A DNA stretch of 64,000 nucleotides from Kribbella kalugense (lineage in GTDB: Bacteria > Actinomycetota > Actinomycetes > Propionibacteriales > Kribbellaceae). A program made the translations under genes and the position numbers. Positions 33,878 to 42,968 of this stretch are shown piece after piece. Each line of letters opens with the position of its first letter. Position 1 is the stretch's first letter. The notes beneath the pieces are model-generated. The model worked only from the letters and a program-made list of their open reading frames with translations, ran no database searches and was not told where the DNA came from. The DNA lies in the NCBI RefSeq assembly GCF_004365875.1, contig NZ_SODF01000001.1:1984001-2048000 (forward strand), written 5' to 3'.

Positions 33878-34852
33878 TCACCAGAGACTGGATTTGGCGA
33901 AGCGCCGAGCAATGGTGTTCGCCAGCACCAGGAGGACCAGTCCGATCACCGACCTGAACAAGCCGATCGCCGCGGCATAGCTGAACTGCGGCACCTGGGA
34001 TGCGAAGCCCAGCTTGTACACATAGGTGTCGATCACTTCCGAGGTCTGCAGGTTCAGCGTGTTCTGCAGCAGCAGGACCTTCTCGAACCCGGCCGACATG
34101 ATCGACCCGATGTTCAGGATCAGCAGGATCACCGCGACCGGGCGGATCGCCGGCAGGTCCACGTGCCAGATCCGGCGCAGCCTGGACGCGCCGTCGACGA
34201 TCGCGGCCTCGTGCAGCTCGGGCGACACGCTGGTCAGCGCGGCGAGGTAGATGATCGCCGAGAAGCCCATCGTCTGCCAGGCACTCGACCAGACGTACAG
34301 ATGCCGGAAGTAGTCCGGGTTGTTCAGTACGTCGATCGGCCCGATCCCGAACAGACCGAGGAACTGGTTCAGTACGCCGGTGTTCGGGTCGACGATCACC
34401 ACGATCAGCCCGACCACCACCACGGTCGAGATGAAGTGCGGTGCGTACGTGATCAGCTGGACGGACCGTCGGTACCACCGGCGCCGGGCCATGTTCAGCC
34501 CGAGCGCCAGCAGGATCGGCAGCCAGAACGTCGCGAACAGCTCGTACACGTGCAGGATCAACGTGTTCTTCATCAGCCGCCAGAACTGGTACGACTCGAC
34601 GAACCGTTCGAAGTGCTTGAAGCCGACCCACCGGCTGCCGAAGATGCCGTCGACGACGTTGTAGTCCTTGAAGGCGATGATCGCGCCGTACATCGGCCAG
34701 TAGGCGAAGATCGCCAGCCAGATCAACGGCAGCGCGAGCATCACGTACAGCTGCCAGTGCCTGCGCATCCGCGCGCCGAGCCCCAGCGCCTGCTTCGTCG
34801 GACGGGCAGCACTGTGCGCGGGCGTCCGTCGTACCAGAGTGTCTGTAGTCAT
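33878..34852 (-). CDS. ABC transporter permease, LplB-like (carbohydrate uptake CUT1)
   Basis: 324 residues, six membrane helices after a polar N-terminus (about 40 residues). The inner-membrane EAA motif is intact (LHEAAIVDGASRLRRIWHVDLP region). The close-to-family sequence AYWPMYGAIIAFKDYN and YAPHFISTVVVVG are typical of LplB permeases, which pair with LplC and a lipoprotein to import oligosaccharides. It is the third gene of the minus-strand cluster, four bases behind the LplC-like gene. Its stop abuts the convergent flippase gene. Confidence 0.9.
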   Translation of the reverse strand: MTTDTLVRRTPAHSAARPTKQALGLGARMRRHWQLYVMLALPLIWLAIFAYWPMYGAIIAFKDYNVVDGIFGSRWVGFKHFERFVESYQFWRLMKNTLILHVYELFATFWLPILLALGLNMARRRWYRRSVQLITYAPHFISTVVVVGLIVVIVDPNTGVLNQFLGLFGIGPIDVLNNPDYFRHLYVWSSAWQTMGFSAIIYLAALTSVSPELHEAAIVDGASRLRRIWHVDLPAIRPVAVILLILNIGSIMSAGFEKVLLLQNTLNLQTSEVIDTYVYKLGFASQVPQFSYAAAIGLFRSVIGLVLLVLANTIARRFAKSSLW

Positions 34853-34856
34853 GACG

Positions 34857-35792
34857 TCATCCCTTCAGTGAGCCGACCATGGCGCCCTTGACGAAGTGCT
34901 TCTGCACGAAGGGGTAGATCAGCAGTGGCGGGATGATCGCGATCACGATCAGTGAGTACTTCAGCTGCTCCTGCAACTCCTTCATCCGGATCAGCTCGGC
35001 GGTGTCGCGGACCTGGGACGGATCGAAGTTGTTCTGGATCAGGATCTGCCGGAGCACCATCTGCAGCGGGAACAGGTGCTCGTTGGTCAGGTAGATCAGC
35101 GCGCTGAACCACGAGTTCCATTGGGCAACCGCGTAGAACAGCAGGTTCACCGCGATGATCGGCTTGCTCAGCGGCAGCACGATCCGCCAGAAGAACCCGA
35201 AGTCGGTGCAGCCGTCGACCTTCGCGGCCTCGGCCAGCTCCTCGGGGATCGTCGACTGGAAGAAGGTCCGGGTGATGATCATGTTCCAGACCGCGAGCGC
35301 TCCCGGCAGGATGATCGCCCAGCGGGTGTTCAGCAGCCCGAGCCGGTCGACCACCAGGTACGTCGGAATCAGGCCGCCGCTGAACATCATCGTGAACACG
35401 AACAACGCCATGATGATGCCCTTGCCCGGCAGCCCACGCCGCGACAGCGGGTACGCCGCCAACAGCGTCAATGCGGTCGCGATCAACGCACCGCCGATCG
35501 CGTAGATCACCGAGTTGCCGAAGCCACTCACGATCGAGTCGTAGTCGAAGATCGCCTTGAACGCCTCGAGGCTGAACCCGACCGGCCAGAGCCAGACCTT
35601 GCCGGAGACAACGTTCTTCGGGTCGCTCAGCGAAGCGCTGACCACGTAAACAAGCGGGTAGAGCACGGCCAGCGTGAACAGGCCGAGCGCGGTGTAGTTG
35701 CAGATCATCACGATCCGGTCGGACCGGGTCTCGCGGACCGGTGCGGGTGCCCCGGTCAGAGCTGTTTCTGTAGCTGTGGCCACGGTCGTCAC
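34857..35792 (-). CDS. ABC transporter permease, LplC-like (carbohydrate uptake CUT1)
   Basis: 311 residues with six helices. The EAA loop reads ELAEAAKVDGCTDFGFFWRI followed by VLP. The start LYPLVYVVSASLSDP and the C-terminus FVQKHFVKGAMVGSLKG are strongly typical of LplC/YtcP permeases. Its start overlaps the stop of the binding-protein gene by four bases (ATGA). It forms the heterodimer partner of the next gene. No ATPase gene is present in this cluster, so a shared MsiK/UgpC-type ATPase encoded elsewhere is expected (inference from actinobacterial CUT1 systems). Confidence 0.92.
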   Translation of the reverse strand: MTTVATATETALTGAPAPVRETRSDRIVMICNYTALGLFTLAVLYPLVYVVSASLSDPKNVVSGKVWLWPVGFSLEAFKAIFDYDSIVSGFGNSVIYAIGGALIATALTLLAAYPLSRRGLPGKGIIMALFVFTMMFSGGLIPTYLVVDRLGLLNTRWAIILPGALAVWNMIITRTFFQSTIPEELAEAAKVDGCTDFGFFWRIVLPLSKPIIAVNLLFYAVAQWNSWFSALIYLTNEHLFPLQMVLRQILIQNNFDPSQVRDTAELIRMKELQEQLKYSLIVIAIIPPLLIYPFVQKHFVKGAMVGSLKG

Positions 35793-37543
35793 CCCTGGTA
35801 GGTCTCGTAGGCGGCTTGCTGGATCTCCAGGTAGGGCTGCAGTCCGATCTTGTTAATGCGGTTCTTGTAGTCGTTCCACTGCCCGTCGTCGGCCGGGTCG
35901 AGCTTCCCGGTGACGAACTTCGCCATCGACGACGTGACCTCGCCCTTCAGGTTCAGGCCGATCTCCGCGTCCTGCGCGGCCTGGTCGGCCTCCAAGGTGA
36001 CGGGCGGGAACTGCTGCTCCATCGGCTGCTTGAACGGGAACAGCTGGTCCCGGGTCTGCTCGTACAGCGGTGACTCGAACGTCGGCTTCTTCGGGTTGAC
36101 CCGCTCAGCCAGCCGGAAGTCGCCCGACCGGTACATCACGCCGTACTGGTCCCAGGTCTTGCCCTTGGTCGCGTCGGTGTTCCAGGAGTCGAATCCGTAC
36201 ACCGACTGCTTGCCGTTGATGCCCTTGTCACCCTTGGCCGACCAGCGGATGTCCGGACCGGCGTACGAACGCAGTACGACTTCGAGATCCATCTGATAGT
36301 CGGCCCAGCGGACCAGCAGGTCAGGCCGCCGGCACTTGCGAGTGACGACCAGAGTCGAGACCTCGAGGCCGACGTCGAGGTAGTCCCACGGCGCGATCTG
36401 GACACCGCCTGGGCCCTTGAGCGGCTCCATCGTCTGGTACTGGCGCCAGCGGGCGTTGGGATCGACCAGGTCCAAGGTCATCAACGTGCCCCAGTAGTAC
36501 ACCCGGGCTCCACCGAGGATCGGCCCGCTCGGGTTGTCGCCGTACCGTTTGATCTGGTCCTCGTTCGCGGTGAAGATGTCCTTCGCCAGCAGGCCGTCGG
36601 CGTACAGGTCGTGCAGGTACTTGAGGCCCTCGCGCCATTCGTCCTTGACGTAGGTGACGCCGACCTTGCCGTCGTCGACGACCAGCCACGGCTCGCCCGG
36701 GTTGTAGAGGAACGCGTTCATGAAGTAGGTGTCCAGCGGCTGATCCTTGTAGCCGCCGAACGGAATCGTCTTGCCACCGCCGGCGAGGTCCGCCTTCTTG
36801 AACGCCGTGAGTACCTCGCGGAACTCGTCCGTCGTCGTCGGCATGTCCAGGCCGACCTTGCGCAGCCAGTCGGTGTTGAGAATGGCCCGGCCGTTCGAGG
36901 CGCGGCAGTGGTAGCAGTCGTTGATGTCCGGGAAGCTGTAGATGCCCTTGTCCGGGGCAACCATCAACTTGCGCGCCTCGGGGTAGTCCTTCATCGCCTG
37001 GTGCAGGTTCGGCGCGTACTTGTCGAGGTACGGGTTCAGGTCGACGAACAGGTTCTGCGCGCCGTACAGATACAGCTGCGAGCGGGTGAAGGTGATGCCG
37101 AGAAAGGCGTCCGGTACGTCGCCGGCCGCGATCATCGCGTTGACCTTCGTCATCGTCTCGGCGTCGTTGCCCTTGCCGGCCACCTGACGCCACTGGATCC
37201 GGATGCCGGTCTGCTGCTCCATCCAGCGGGTGAACTCGTTCTTCTCCCAGTCGCCGACCGTCAGGCTCTGCGGTACGACGACGGTGAACGTCGCCGGCTC
37301 GGTGACGATCGCTCGCCGCTCGCGGGCCACCGGTCCGACGTACCCGGGCGGGTAGATGATGCCAGTCCTCTTCTGGCCGAGTGTGGTGGGTGGTGCGCTC
37401 AGGCTGTCCGGTGCGGCACCGGCGGCGGCCTCACCTGAACTGCAGCCGCTCAGTAGACCGCTGCCGCCTGCGGCCGCGATTCCGAGCGCACCTGCGACCA
37501 CCGCGCGCCGCTTGACCGGCGTGGTCCGGATGTCTTCGTGCAT
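35789..37543 (-). CDS. Extracellular solute-binding lipoprotein of the LplA/LipO type
   Basis: 584 residues. The N-terminus has a twin-Arg-like signal (VKRRAVVAGALGIAAAGG) and a lipobox LLSGC, so it is probably exported by Tat or Sec and lipid-anchored. The mature part has the family sequences FTVVVPQSL, FTRWMEQQTGIRIQW and WADYQMDLEV of large oligosaccharide-binding proteins (about 550 residues). First gene of the importer. The 205 bases upstream contain a LacI-type palindrome, but no LacI gene is adjacent. The ligand is unknown; plant or microbial oligosaccharides are likely. Confidence 0.92.
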   Translation of the reverse strand: MHEDIRTTPVKRRAVVAGALGIAAAGGSGLLSGCSSGEAAAGAAPDSLSAPPTTLGQKRTGIIYPPGYVGPVARERRAIVTEPATFTVVVPQSLTVGDWEKNEFTRWMEQQTGIRIQWRQVAGKGNDAETMTKVNAMIAAGDVPDAFLGITFTRSQLYLYGAQNLFVDLNPYLDKYAPNLHQAMKDYPEARKLMVAPDKGIYSFPDINDCYHCRASNGRAILNTDWLRKVGLDMPTTTDEFREVLTAFKKADLAGGGKTIPFGGYKDQPLDTYFMNAFLYNPGEPWLVVDDGKVGVTYVKDEWREGLKYLHDLYADGLLAKDIFTANEDQIKRYGDNPSGPILGGARVYYWGTLMTLDLVDPNARWRQYQTMEPLKGPGGVQIAPWDYLDVGLEVSTLVVTRKCRRPDLLVRWADYQMDLEVVLRSYAGPDIRWSAKGDKGINGKQSVYGFDSWNTDATKGKTWDQYGVMYRSGDFRLAERVNPKKPTFESPLYEQTRDQLFPFKQPMEQQFPPVTLEADQAAQDAEIGLNLKGEVTSSMAKFVTGKLDPADDGQWNDYKNRINKIGLQPYLEIQQAAYETYQG

Positions 37544-37674
37544 CCCGCCTCCCGATGCCAGCTAGGGAATATCCGATAGGATCTCGGATCTTTGCCCGGG
37601 AGGATGACACACAACCCGGCGGCACGGAAGAGGTCGGCGGTCACCGGCCGGAATCGGCCGGTCACTGTCAGGAT

Positions 37675-37714
37675 CTTGCAAGCAAGCGCTTTCCGCTGAA
37701 CGTTTCACATGTGA
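37675..37714. promoter_or_regulatory. Palindromic operator cluster between the sugar importer and the Nudix gene
   Basis: Three perfect palindromes lie within 40 bases: CTTGCAAG (37675-37682), AAGCGCTT (37684-37691, in the context GCAAGCGCTTTC) and TCACATGTGA (37705-37714). The central one matches the LacI/GalR operator style with a CG centre. The group lies about 130 bases before the binding-protein gene and 35 bases before the Nudix gene, so it could control either. Confidence 0.55.
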
Positions 37715-37736
37715 CTTCTTGCAAACCCGGCTTCGG

Positions 37737-37742
37737 TAGGGT
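37737..37742 (+). promoter_or_regulatory. -10 box of a probable leaderless Nudix transcript
   Basis: TAGGGT ends six bases before the ATG at 37749, so transcription would start at or next to the A of the start codon. No Shine-Dalgarno is present. Confidence 0.5.
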
Positions 37743-37748
37743 GCTGCC

Positions 37749-38228
37749 ATGCCGACCCCGAAGTTCATCCTCGACCTGCGCGAGAAGATCGGGCACGACC
37801 TGCTCTGGCTGACCGGCCTGACCGGTGTCGTGCTCGACGATCAGGACCAGGTGTTGCTGGTCCGGCGTGCGGACACCGGCAACTGGGCGCTGATCGGCGG
37901 CATCCTCGAGCCCGGTGAACAGCCGGCCGTCGGCCTGGTCCGGGAGATCTTCGAGGAGACCGCGGTCGAGGCCGCCGTCGAGCGCCTGCTCAGTGTCGAG
38001 TCGTTCCCGCCGGCCAGCTACCCCAACGGCGACCGGGTCCAGTTCCTCGACCTGTGCTTCCGCTGCCGCCCACTCCGCGGCGAGGCTCGCGTGAACGACG
38101 ACGAGTCCGTCGACGTCCGTTGGTGGCCGCTCGACGGCCTACCGCCGCTCCGCGACACCGACCTGATGCTTCTCCAGCGCGCCCTCTCCCCCGACGGACA
38201 GCCGCTCTACCTCACTTCCGAAGACTGA
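37749..38228 (+). CDS. Nudix hydrolase
   Basis: 159 residues. The Nudix box reads GILEPGEQPAVGLVREIFEE, with the REx2EE metal-binding core intact. Preceding TGNWALIGG and a following ESFPPASYPNGDRVQFLDL are typical of the subgroup that hydrolyses nucleoside diphosphate derivatives. N-terminal 30 residues (FILDLREKIGHDLLWLTGLT) match the common actinobacterial Nudix start. It stands alone and its end overlaps the convergent gene by 17 bases. The substrate cannot be told from the sequence. Confidence 0.93.
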   Translation: MPTPKFILDLREKIGHDLLWLTGLTGVVLDDQDQVLLVRRADTGNWALIGGILEPGEQPAVGLVREIFEETAVEAAVERLLSVESFPPASYPNGDRVQFLDLCFRCRPLRGEARVNDDESVDVRWWPLDGLPPLRDTDLMLLQRALSPDGQPLYLTSED

Positions 38229-39078
38229 GCTGCAGGTCCCGTAGCCAACGCTCGCTCATCGCCGGCTGCCGCCCGAGCTCGTCGGCGAGCGCACGCCGTA
38301 CGTCGGGGGTCCGCCCGGCGGCCACCACCTGGACCGCCTCGGCGAGCGCCAGCCGCGTCTCCTCCGCCCGGCGCGGTTCGGCGACGTCGGCGTCGGACCA
38401 GCGGGTCCGGCGGAACGACTCGGCTGTCTTCGGCTGGGTGTTGCCGAAGTACGACCAGAGCCGCCCGTCCAGGGAGACGTTGCGGATCGCGGTGGCTGGG
38501 AGCTCGCCGGCGAAGTCCGCGTGCTGCTGCCAGCGCCAGGTATTCGGGCTGGTCTTCGTTCGCCAGGTGATGCCGACGAACCGCAACTGCCGGCGGATCA
38601 CGTCCCACTGCGCCCGTTCGTCGTCGATCCACTCACGCAGTACGGCGTACAGGTTCTCGAAGGTGGAGCCCTGGTAGACGAGGTCGACGAAGACCGTCGG
38701 CCGGCCGCGCATCAGCTCGGCCGGCGCCAGGCCCTCCGCGGTCAGGTTGGTCCGGAGCTGGCGGAGCTCCTCGGCGGTGAAACCCTGCCCGCTGAGGCCG
38801 TAGAGCGACAGCGGGAGCGGGTGCAGACGGGAGCTCCACCCGGTGTCCGCGAGCGCGCCGCTGAGCAGGTCGTACAGGCTGTCGACCGACCGGCCGACGA
38901 AGTGCAGCTCACCGTCGGCGCACTGCCCGAGGACTCGCGCCGCGCACTCGATCAGGCCGTCCAGGAAGAACAGCGGCGGCACCTCGACGCCGTCGAGCAT
39001 CGAGCCGAGCTGATCCGGCCGGACCAGATCCCAACGAAACGGCCGGTTCGGCTGGTCTGGCCGGTTCAGCTCCGGCAC
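38212..39078 (-). CDS. Unknown protein with possible phosphoribosyltransferase-like fold
   Basis: 288 residues, no membrane or signal segment. ELHFVGRSVDSLYDLLSG resembles the first strand and loop of type I phosphoribosyltransferases. RPTVFVDLVYQGSTFENLY resembles a PRPP loop (hydrophobic strand, acidic residue, then a GST-type turn), but only one Asp is present instead of the usual DD/ED pair. These are weak resemblances, not a firm assignment. The C-terminus (LALAEAVQVVAAGRTPDVRR) is helical. It lies four bases behind polA on the same strand, so is probably co-transcribed with it. Confidence 0.7.
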   Translation of the reverse strand: MPELNRPDQPNRPFRWDLVRPDQLGSMLDGVEVPPLFFLDGLIECAARVLGQCADGELHFVGRSVDSLYDLLSGALADTGWSSRLHPLPLSLYGLSGQGFTAEELRQLRTNLTAEGLAPAELMRGRPTVFVDLVYQGSTFENLYAVLREWIDDERAQWDVIRRQLRFVGITWRTKTSPNTWRWQQHADFAGELPATAIRNVSLDGRLWSYFGNTQPKTAESFRRTRWSDADVAEPRRAEETRLALAEAVQVVAAGRTPDVRRALADELGRQPAMSERWLRDLQLSLRK

Positions 39079-39082
39079 GGGC

Positions 39083-41812
39083 TCAGTGGGCGGCTTCGTG
39101 CCAAGTGCGGCCGACGCCGACCGACACGTCCAGCGGGACGTCCATCTCGACGGCGGCGCCCATGTCGCGGCGGACCAGCTCCTCCAGCGGCTCCCGCTCG
39201 CCCGGCGCGATCTCGAAGACCAGCTCGTCGTGCACCTGCAGCAGCATCCGTGACTTCAGTCCCGACTCACGCAGCGACCGGTCGACCTTCAGCATCGCCA
39301 TCTTGATCACGTCCGCGGCCGACCCCTGGATCGGCGCGTTCAGCGCCATCCGCTCGGCCATCTCGCGGCGCTGCCGGTTGTCGCTGGTCAGGTCCGGCAG
39401 GTACCGCCGCCGGCCCAGGATCGTCTCGGTGTACCCGGTCTTGCCGGCGTCGATCACGATCGACCGCAGGTAGTCCCGGACGCCGCCGAAGCCCTCGAAG
39501 TACTCGTCCATCAGGCCCTTGGCCTCGTCGACGCCGATCTTCAGCTGCTGACTCAGCCCGTACGCCGACAGGCCGTACGCCAGGCCGTAGTTCATCGCCT
39601 TGATCTTGGCCCGCTGTGCCTGGGTCACGTCGCCCGGCTCGACCGAGAACACCCGGGACGCGGTCACCGAGTGGAAGTCCATCCCGGAGTTGAACGCGTC
39701 GATCAGGCCCTGGTCCTTCGAGACGTGCGCCATGATCCGCATCTCGATCTGGCTGTAGTCCGCCGACATCAGCGACTCGTTGCCCTCGCCGACGACGAAC
39801 GCCTGCCGGATCCGGCGGCCCTCCTCGGTCCGGATCGGGATGTTCTGCAGGTTCGGGTCGGTCGAACTCAGCCGGCCGGTGGCCGCGATGGTCTGGTTGA
39901 ACGTGGTGTGGATCCGGGCGTCGCGCGGGCTGATCGTCTTCAGCAGCCCCTCGACCGTCTGCCGCAGCCGGGTCGCGTCCCGGTGCGCCAGCAGGTACGC
40001 CAGGAACGGGTGCTCGGTCTTCTCGAACAGCGCCTGCAGCGAGTCCGCGTCCGTGGTGTACCCGGTCTTGGTCCGCTTGGTCTTCGGCATCTGCAGCTCG
40101 TCGAACAGCACCACCTGCAGCTGCTTCGGCGACCCGAGATTGATCTCCTTACCGATCACCTCGTACGCCGAGGTGGCCGCCTCCCGTACGCCGGTGGCGA
40201 ACCGCTCCTCCAGCTGCTCGAGGTACGGCCGGTCGACCGCGATACCGTCCCGCTCCATCGCCGCGATCACCTGGATCAGCGGGAGCTCGACGTCCGCGAG
40301 CAGCGCCGTACCGGCCTGCTTCTCGAGCTCGGCGTCGAGGGTGTCGGCGAGGTCCGCGATCGCGCGCGCCCGCAGCATCGTGTGGTCGGCGGCTGGGCCG
40401 CCCTCGATGTCGTCGAAGCTGAGCTGCCCGTTCTCGGCCTCTTCGTTGCGCAGCTCACGCTTGAGGTACCGCACGGTGAGGTCGGCGAGGTCGTACGCGC
40501 GCTGATCCGGCCGGACCAGGTACGCACTCAGCTGGGTGTCCGAACTCAGACCGGCCAGGGTCCAGCCCCGCTCCAGGAAGCCGAGGAGCGGACCGTTCAC
40601 GTCGTGCAGCGCCTTGGGCTGCTTCTCGTCGGCCAGCCAGGTCTTCCAGGCCGACTCGTCGTCGGGCGTCAGCACGGTCGGGTCGAACCAGGCAGCTTGG
40701 CCCGACGTGCCCGCCAGCGCGAGGCCGGTGATCTCGCCGGTCCCACCACCCCAGCTCCCCTGCACCGCGACGCCGATGCGCTCACCGGTGCTCGCGTGCT
40801 CCTTGAGCCAGGCAGCCACCTCGCCCGGCTTCAGCTGCACGCCGTCCAGCTCGAAGCCGTGGTCGACAGTCGCGTCGACCTCCTCGTGCTCGGCGACCAG
40901 CCGCTCGCGCAGCACCCGGAACTCCAGGCTGTCGAACAGCGTGTGCACCTTCTCGCGGTCCCACGGAGTCCGGACCAGGTCGTCCACCGTGACGTCCAGG
41001 GTCAGGTCGCGGACCAGCTCGTTGATCTGCCGGTTCCGGATCACGTCGGCGAGGTGCTCGCGCAGCGACTCGCCGGCCTTGCCCTTGATCTCGTTGACCC
41101 GGTCGATCACGTCGTTCAGCGAGCCGAACTGGTTCAGCCACTTGGCCGCGGTCTTCGGACCGACCCCGGGCACACCGGGCAGGTTGTCGCTCTGCTCCCC
41201 CACCAGCGCCGCGAGATCCGGGTAGAGCCTCGGAGTCACGCCGTACTTCTCCTCGACCGCGGCCGGGTCCATCCGGGCGATCTCGGACACGCCGCGCTTC
41301 GGATACAGCACCGTGACGTCCTCGCTGACCAGCTGGAACGCGTCCCGGTCACCGCTGCTGATCAGCACCTCGAAGCCCTGCTCGGCGGCCTGCGTCGCGA
41401 GCGTGGCGAGGATGTCGTCGGCCTCCCAGCCGTCGATCTCGGTGGTCGGGATCCGGAGCGCCTCCAGCACCTCCTTGACCAGCGAGACCTGCCCCTTGAA
41501 CTCGTCCGGCGACTTCGAGCGGCCGGCCTTGTACTCCGCGTACTGCTCGGAGCGGAAGGTCTTGCGGGACACGTCGAACGCGACACAGATATGCGTCGGC
41601 TGCTCGTCGCGGAGCATGTTGATCAGCATCGAGGTGAACCCGTACACCGCGTTGGTGTGCTGCCCGGTGGTGGTGGAGAAGTTCTCCACCGGGAGCGCGT
41701 AGAACGCCCGGTACGCCAGCGAGTGCCCGTCCAGCAGCAGGATCCGCGGTCGCCCGGTGCCCGGGGTCGCGGTGTCCTTGGTCATCGTAGAAGTGCCTGT
41801 ATCTGGAGCCAC
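39083..41812 (-). CDS. polA: DNA polymerase I
   Basis: 909 residues from the GTG at 41812, which lies six bases after a TAGAGT -10 box on the minus strand (41819-41824), a leaderless arrangement; ATG 41785 is the alternative (900 residues). The order of domains is a 5'-3' exonuclease (LLLDGHSLAYRAFYALP, EADDILATLA, SSGDRDAFQLV), a middle 3'-5' exonuclease-like domain without obvious DEDD residues (as in other actinobacterial PolA), and the polymerase (SADYSQIEMRIMAHVS, KAMNYGLAYGLS, LLQVHDELVFEI). Functions in repair and Okazaki fragment processing. Full length. Confidence 0.98.
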   Translation of the reverse strand: MAPDTGTSTMTKDTATPGTGRPRILLLDGHSLAYRAFYALPVENFSTTTGQHTNAVYGFTSMLINMLRDEQPTHICVAFDVSRKTFRSEQYAEYKAGRSKSPDEFKGQVSLVKEVLEALRIPTTEIDGWEADDILATLATQAAEQGFEVLISSGDRDAFQLVSEDVTVLYPKRGVSEIARMDPAAVEEKYGVTPRLYPDLAALVGEQSDNLPGVPGVGPKTAAKWLNQFGSLNDVIDRVNEIKGKAGESLREHLADVIRNRQINELVRDLTLDVTVDDLVRTPWDREKVHTLFDSLEFRVLRERLVAEHEEVDATVDHGFELDGVQLKPGEVAAWLKEHASTGERIGVAVQGSWGGGTGEITGLALAGTSGQAAWFDPTVLTPDDESAWKTWLADEKQPKALHDVNGPLLGFLERGWTLAGLSSDTQLSAYLVRPDQRAYDLADLTVRYLKRELRNEEAENGQLSFDDIEGGPAADHTMLRARAIADLADTLDAELEKQAGTALLADVELPLIQVIAAMERDGIAVDRPYLEQLEERFATGVREAATSAYEVIGKEINLGSPKQLQVVLFDELQMPKTKRTKTGYTTDADSLQALFEKTEHPFLAYLLAHRDATRLRQTVEGLLKTISPRDARIHTTFNQTIAATGRLSSTDPNLQNIPIRTEEGRRIRQAFVVGEGNESLMSADYSQIEMRIMAHVSKDQGLIDAFNSGMDFHSVTASRVFSVEPGDVTQAQRAKIKAMNYGLAYGLSAYGLSQQLKIGVDEAKGLMDEYFEGFGGVRDYLRSIVIDAGKTGYTETILGRRRYLPDLTSDNRQRREMAERMALNAPIQGSAADVIKMAMLKVDRSLRESGLKSRMLLQVHDELVFEIAPGEREPLEELVRRDMGAAVEMDVPLDVSVGVGRTWHEAAH

Positions 41813-41859
41813 ACACCGACTCTAGTGGGTCCCATGGACAGTTCTGACACACTGCTTCC

Positions 41860-42279
41860 GTGACAGATGAAACGAACCTCGGACCAGGCATGGGCATGGA
41901 GGGCACCCTCCTCCAGCTGATGGGAATCGTTGTCAGCGAAGCGTCACCCGAGCGGGTGGTCGGCACGATGCCCGTCAAGGGCAACACGCAGCCGTACGGT
42001 CTCCTCCACGGCGGCGCCTCCTGCGTGCTCGCGGAGAGCCTCGGCTCGATCGGATCCGCACTGCACGCGGCGACGTACGGGAAGGTCGCGGTCGGCGTCG
42101 ACATCAACGCGACCCATCACCGCGCGGTCCGCGAGGGGACGGTCACCGGGGTCGCGACGCCGATCTACCTCGGCCGTACGACGACGTCGTACGAGGTGGT
42201 CGTCACCGACGAGCGGGACAAGCGGGTCTGCACCGCTCGGATCACTTGCCAGCTGATTCAGGCTCCGCCGGGGAGCTGA
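41860..42279 (+). CDS. PaaI-family hotdog-fold acyl-CoA thioesterase
   Basis: 139 residues, one hotdog domain. The active-site region GNTQPYGLLHGGASCVLAES matches the PaaI pattern (HGG followed by an acidic residue on the helix). GVDINATHHRAVREGTV and a terminal VVVTDERDKRVCTARITC complete the fold. GTG start at 41860. It is divergent from polA, a location also seen in other actinomycetes. Likely hydrolyses an aromatic or medium-chain acyl-CoA; the precise substrate is unknown. The end overlaps the convergent GNAT gene by 38 bases. Confidence 0.92.
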   Translation: MTDETNLGPGMGMEGTLLQLMGIVVSEASPERVVGTMPVKGNTQPYGLLHGGASCVLAESLGSIGSALHAATYGKVAVGVDINATHHRAVREGTVTGVATPIYLGRTTTSYEVVVTDERDKRVCTARITCQLIQAPPGS

Positions 42280-42844
42280 TCACGCCGAGCTGTGCGCGGC
42301 GGGCGAAGGCCGATCGGCGGGACGACAGCAGGGCGAGCAGGTTCGGCGCGTGCTCGGCTGCGAGCCGGCGACGGACGGTGAGCGTGTTCGCGAACCGCAG
42401 TACACCGGCCTGCCCGAGACCGAGCCGGGCCAGGAAGCGGTTCGCCTCGCGGGCGATCGCGGGCGCGACGACGGCGAGGTGGGCGCAGCTCTCGTGCTCG
42501 GCCCAAGCGACCGCCTCCGCGATCAACGCCTTGCCGAGACCGTGCCGGCGGGCGGAGTCGCTGACGTGCAGGTACTCGACCGTGACCGTGGTGTCGTCGT
42601 GCAGCGGGCTGACCGCGGTCCGGCGCAGGTACGCCATACCGTGCACGTCGCCGTCCAGCTCGACCACCAGCAGCCGGCCGAACGGATCGTCCAGGTGCTT
42701 GCTGACGGCAACCTCCGCGGCGGCCGTCGACGGCGGCGCCGGCAACCGGGACGGCAGCCCGGCGGTGGTCAGCTCACGCCACAACGCGACCAGAGCGCCG
42801 GCGTCGGTCTCTCGGGCGTCCCTCACCTCGATGGCTGCCACCAC
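42242..42844 (-). CDS. GNAT family N-acetyltransferase
   Basis: 200 residues from the GTG at 42844. CAGGAGGTC lies directly upstream, at proper distance from that GTG (or the adjacent GTG at 42841), while the longer start at 42868 has none. The acetyl-CoA motif A is VEYLHVSDSARRHGLGKALI (V...RxxGxG/A), followed by AVAWAEHESCAHLAV. An additional C-terminal region of about 50 residues (VRRRLAAEHAPNLLALL) extends beyond the fold. The substrate is unknown. The stop overlaps the thioesterase stop region. Confidence 0.88.
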   Translation of the reverse strand: MVAAIEVRDARETDAGALVALWRELTTAGLPSRLPAPPSTAAAEVAVSKHLDDPFGRLLVVELDGDVHGMAYLRRTAVSPLHDDTTVTVEYLHVSDSARRHGLGKALIAEAVAWAEHESCAHLAVVAPAIAREANRFLARLGLGQAGVLRFANTLTVRRRLAAEHAPNLLALLSSRRSAFARRAQLGVISSPAEPESAGK

Positions 42845-42968
42845 AGCGACCTCCTGGGTCCGGTCCACCCCCGAGGTGAACGGACGGGCCGATACGCTCG
42901 TCCTCGCGCAACAGTAGGCCCTCCGGGGTCACATGCAAAGCTGACCAGAGCTGTCCGGAGGGACCAGG

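Noticed and set aside
39671..41863. A 730-codon plus-strand frame opposite polA
   Set aside because: Shadow of PolA; no recognisable motifs and no ribosome binding site.
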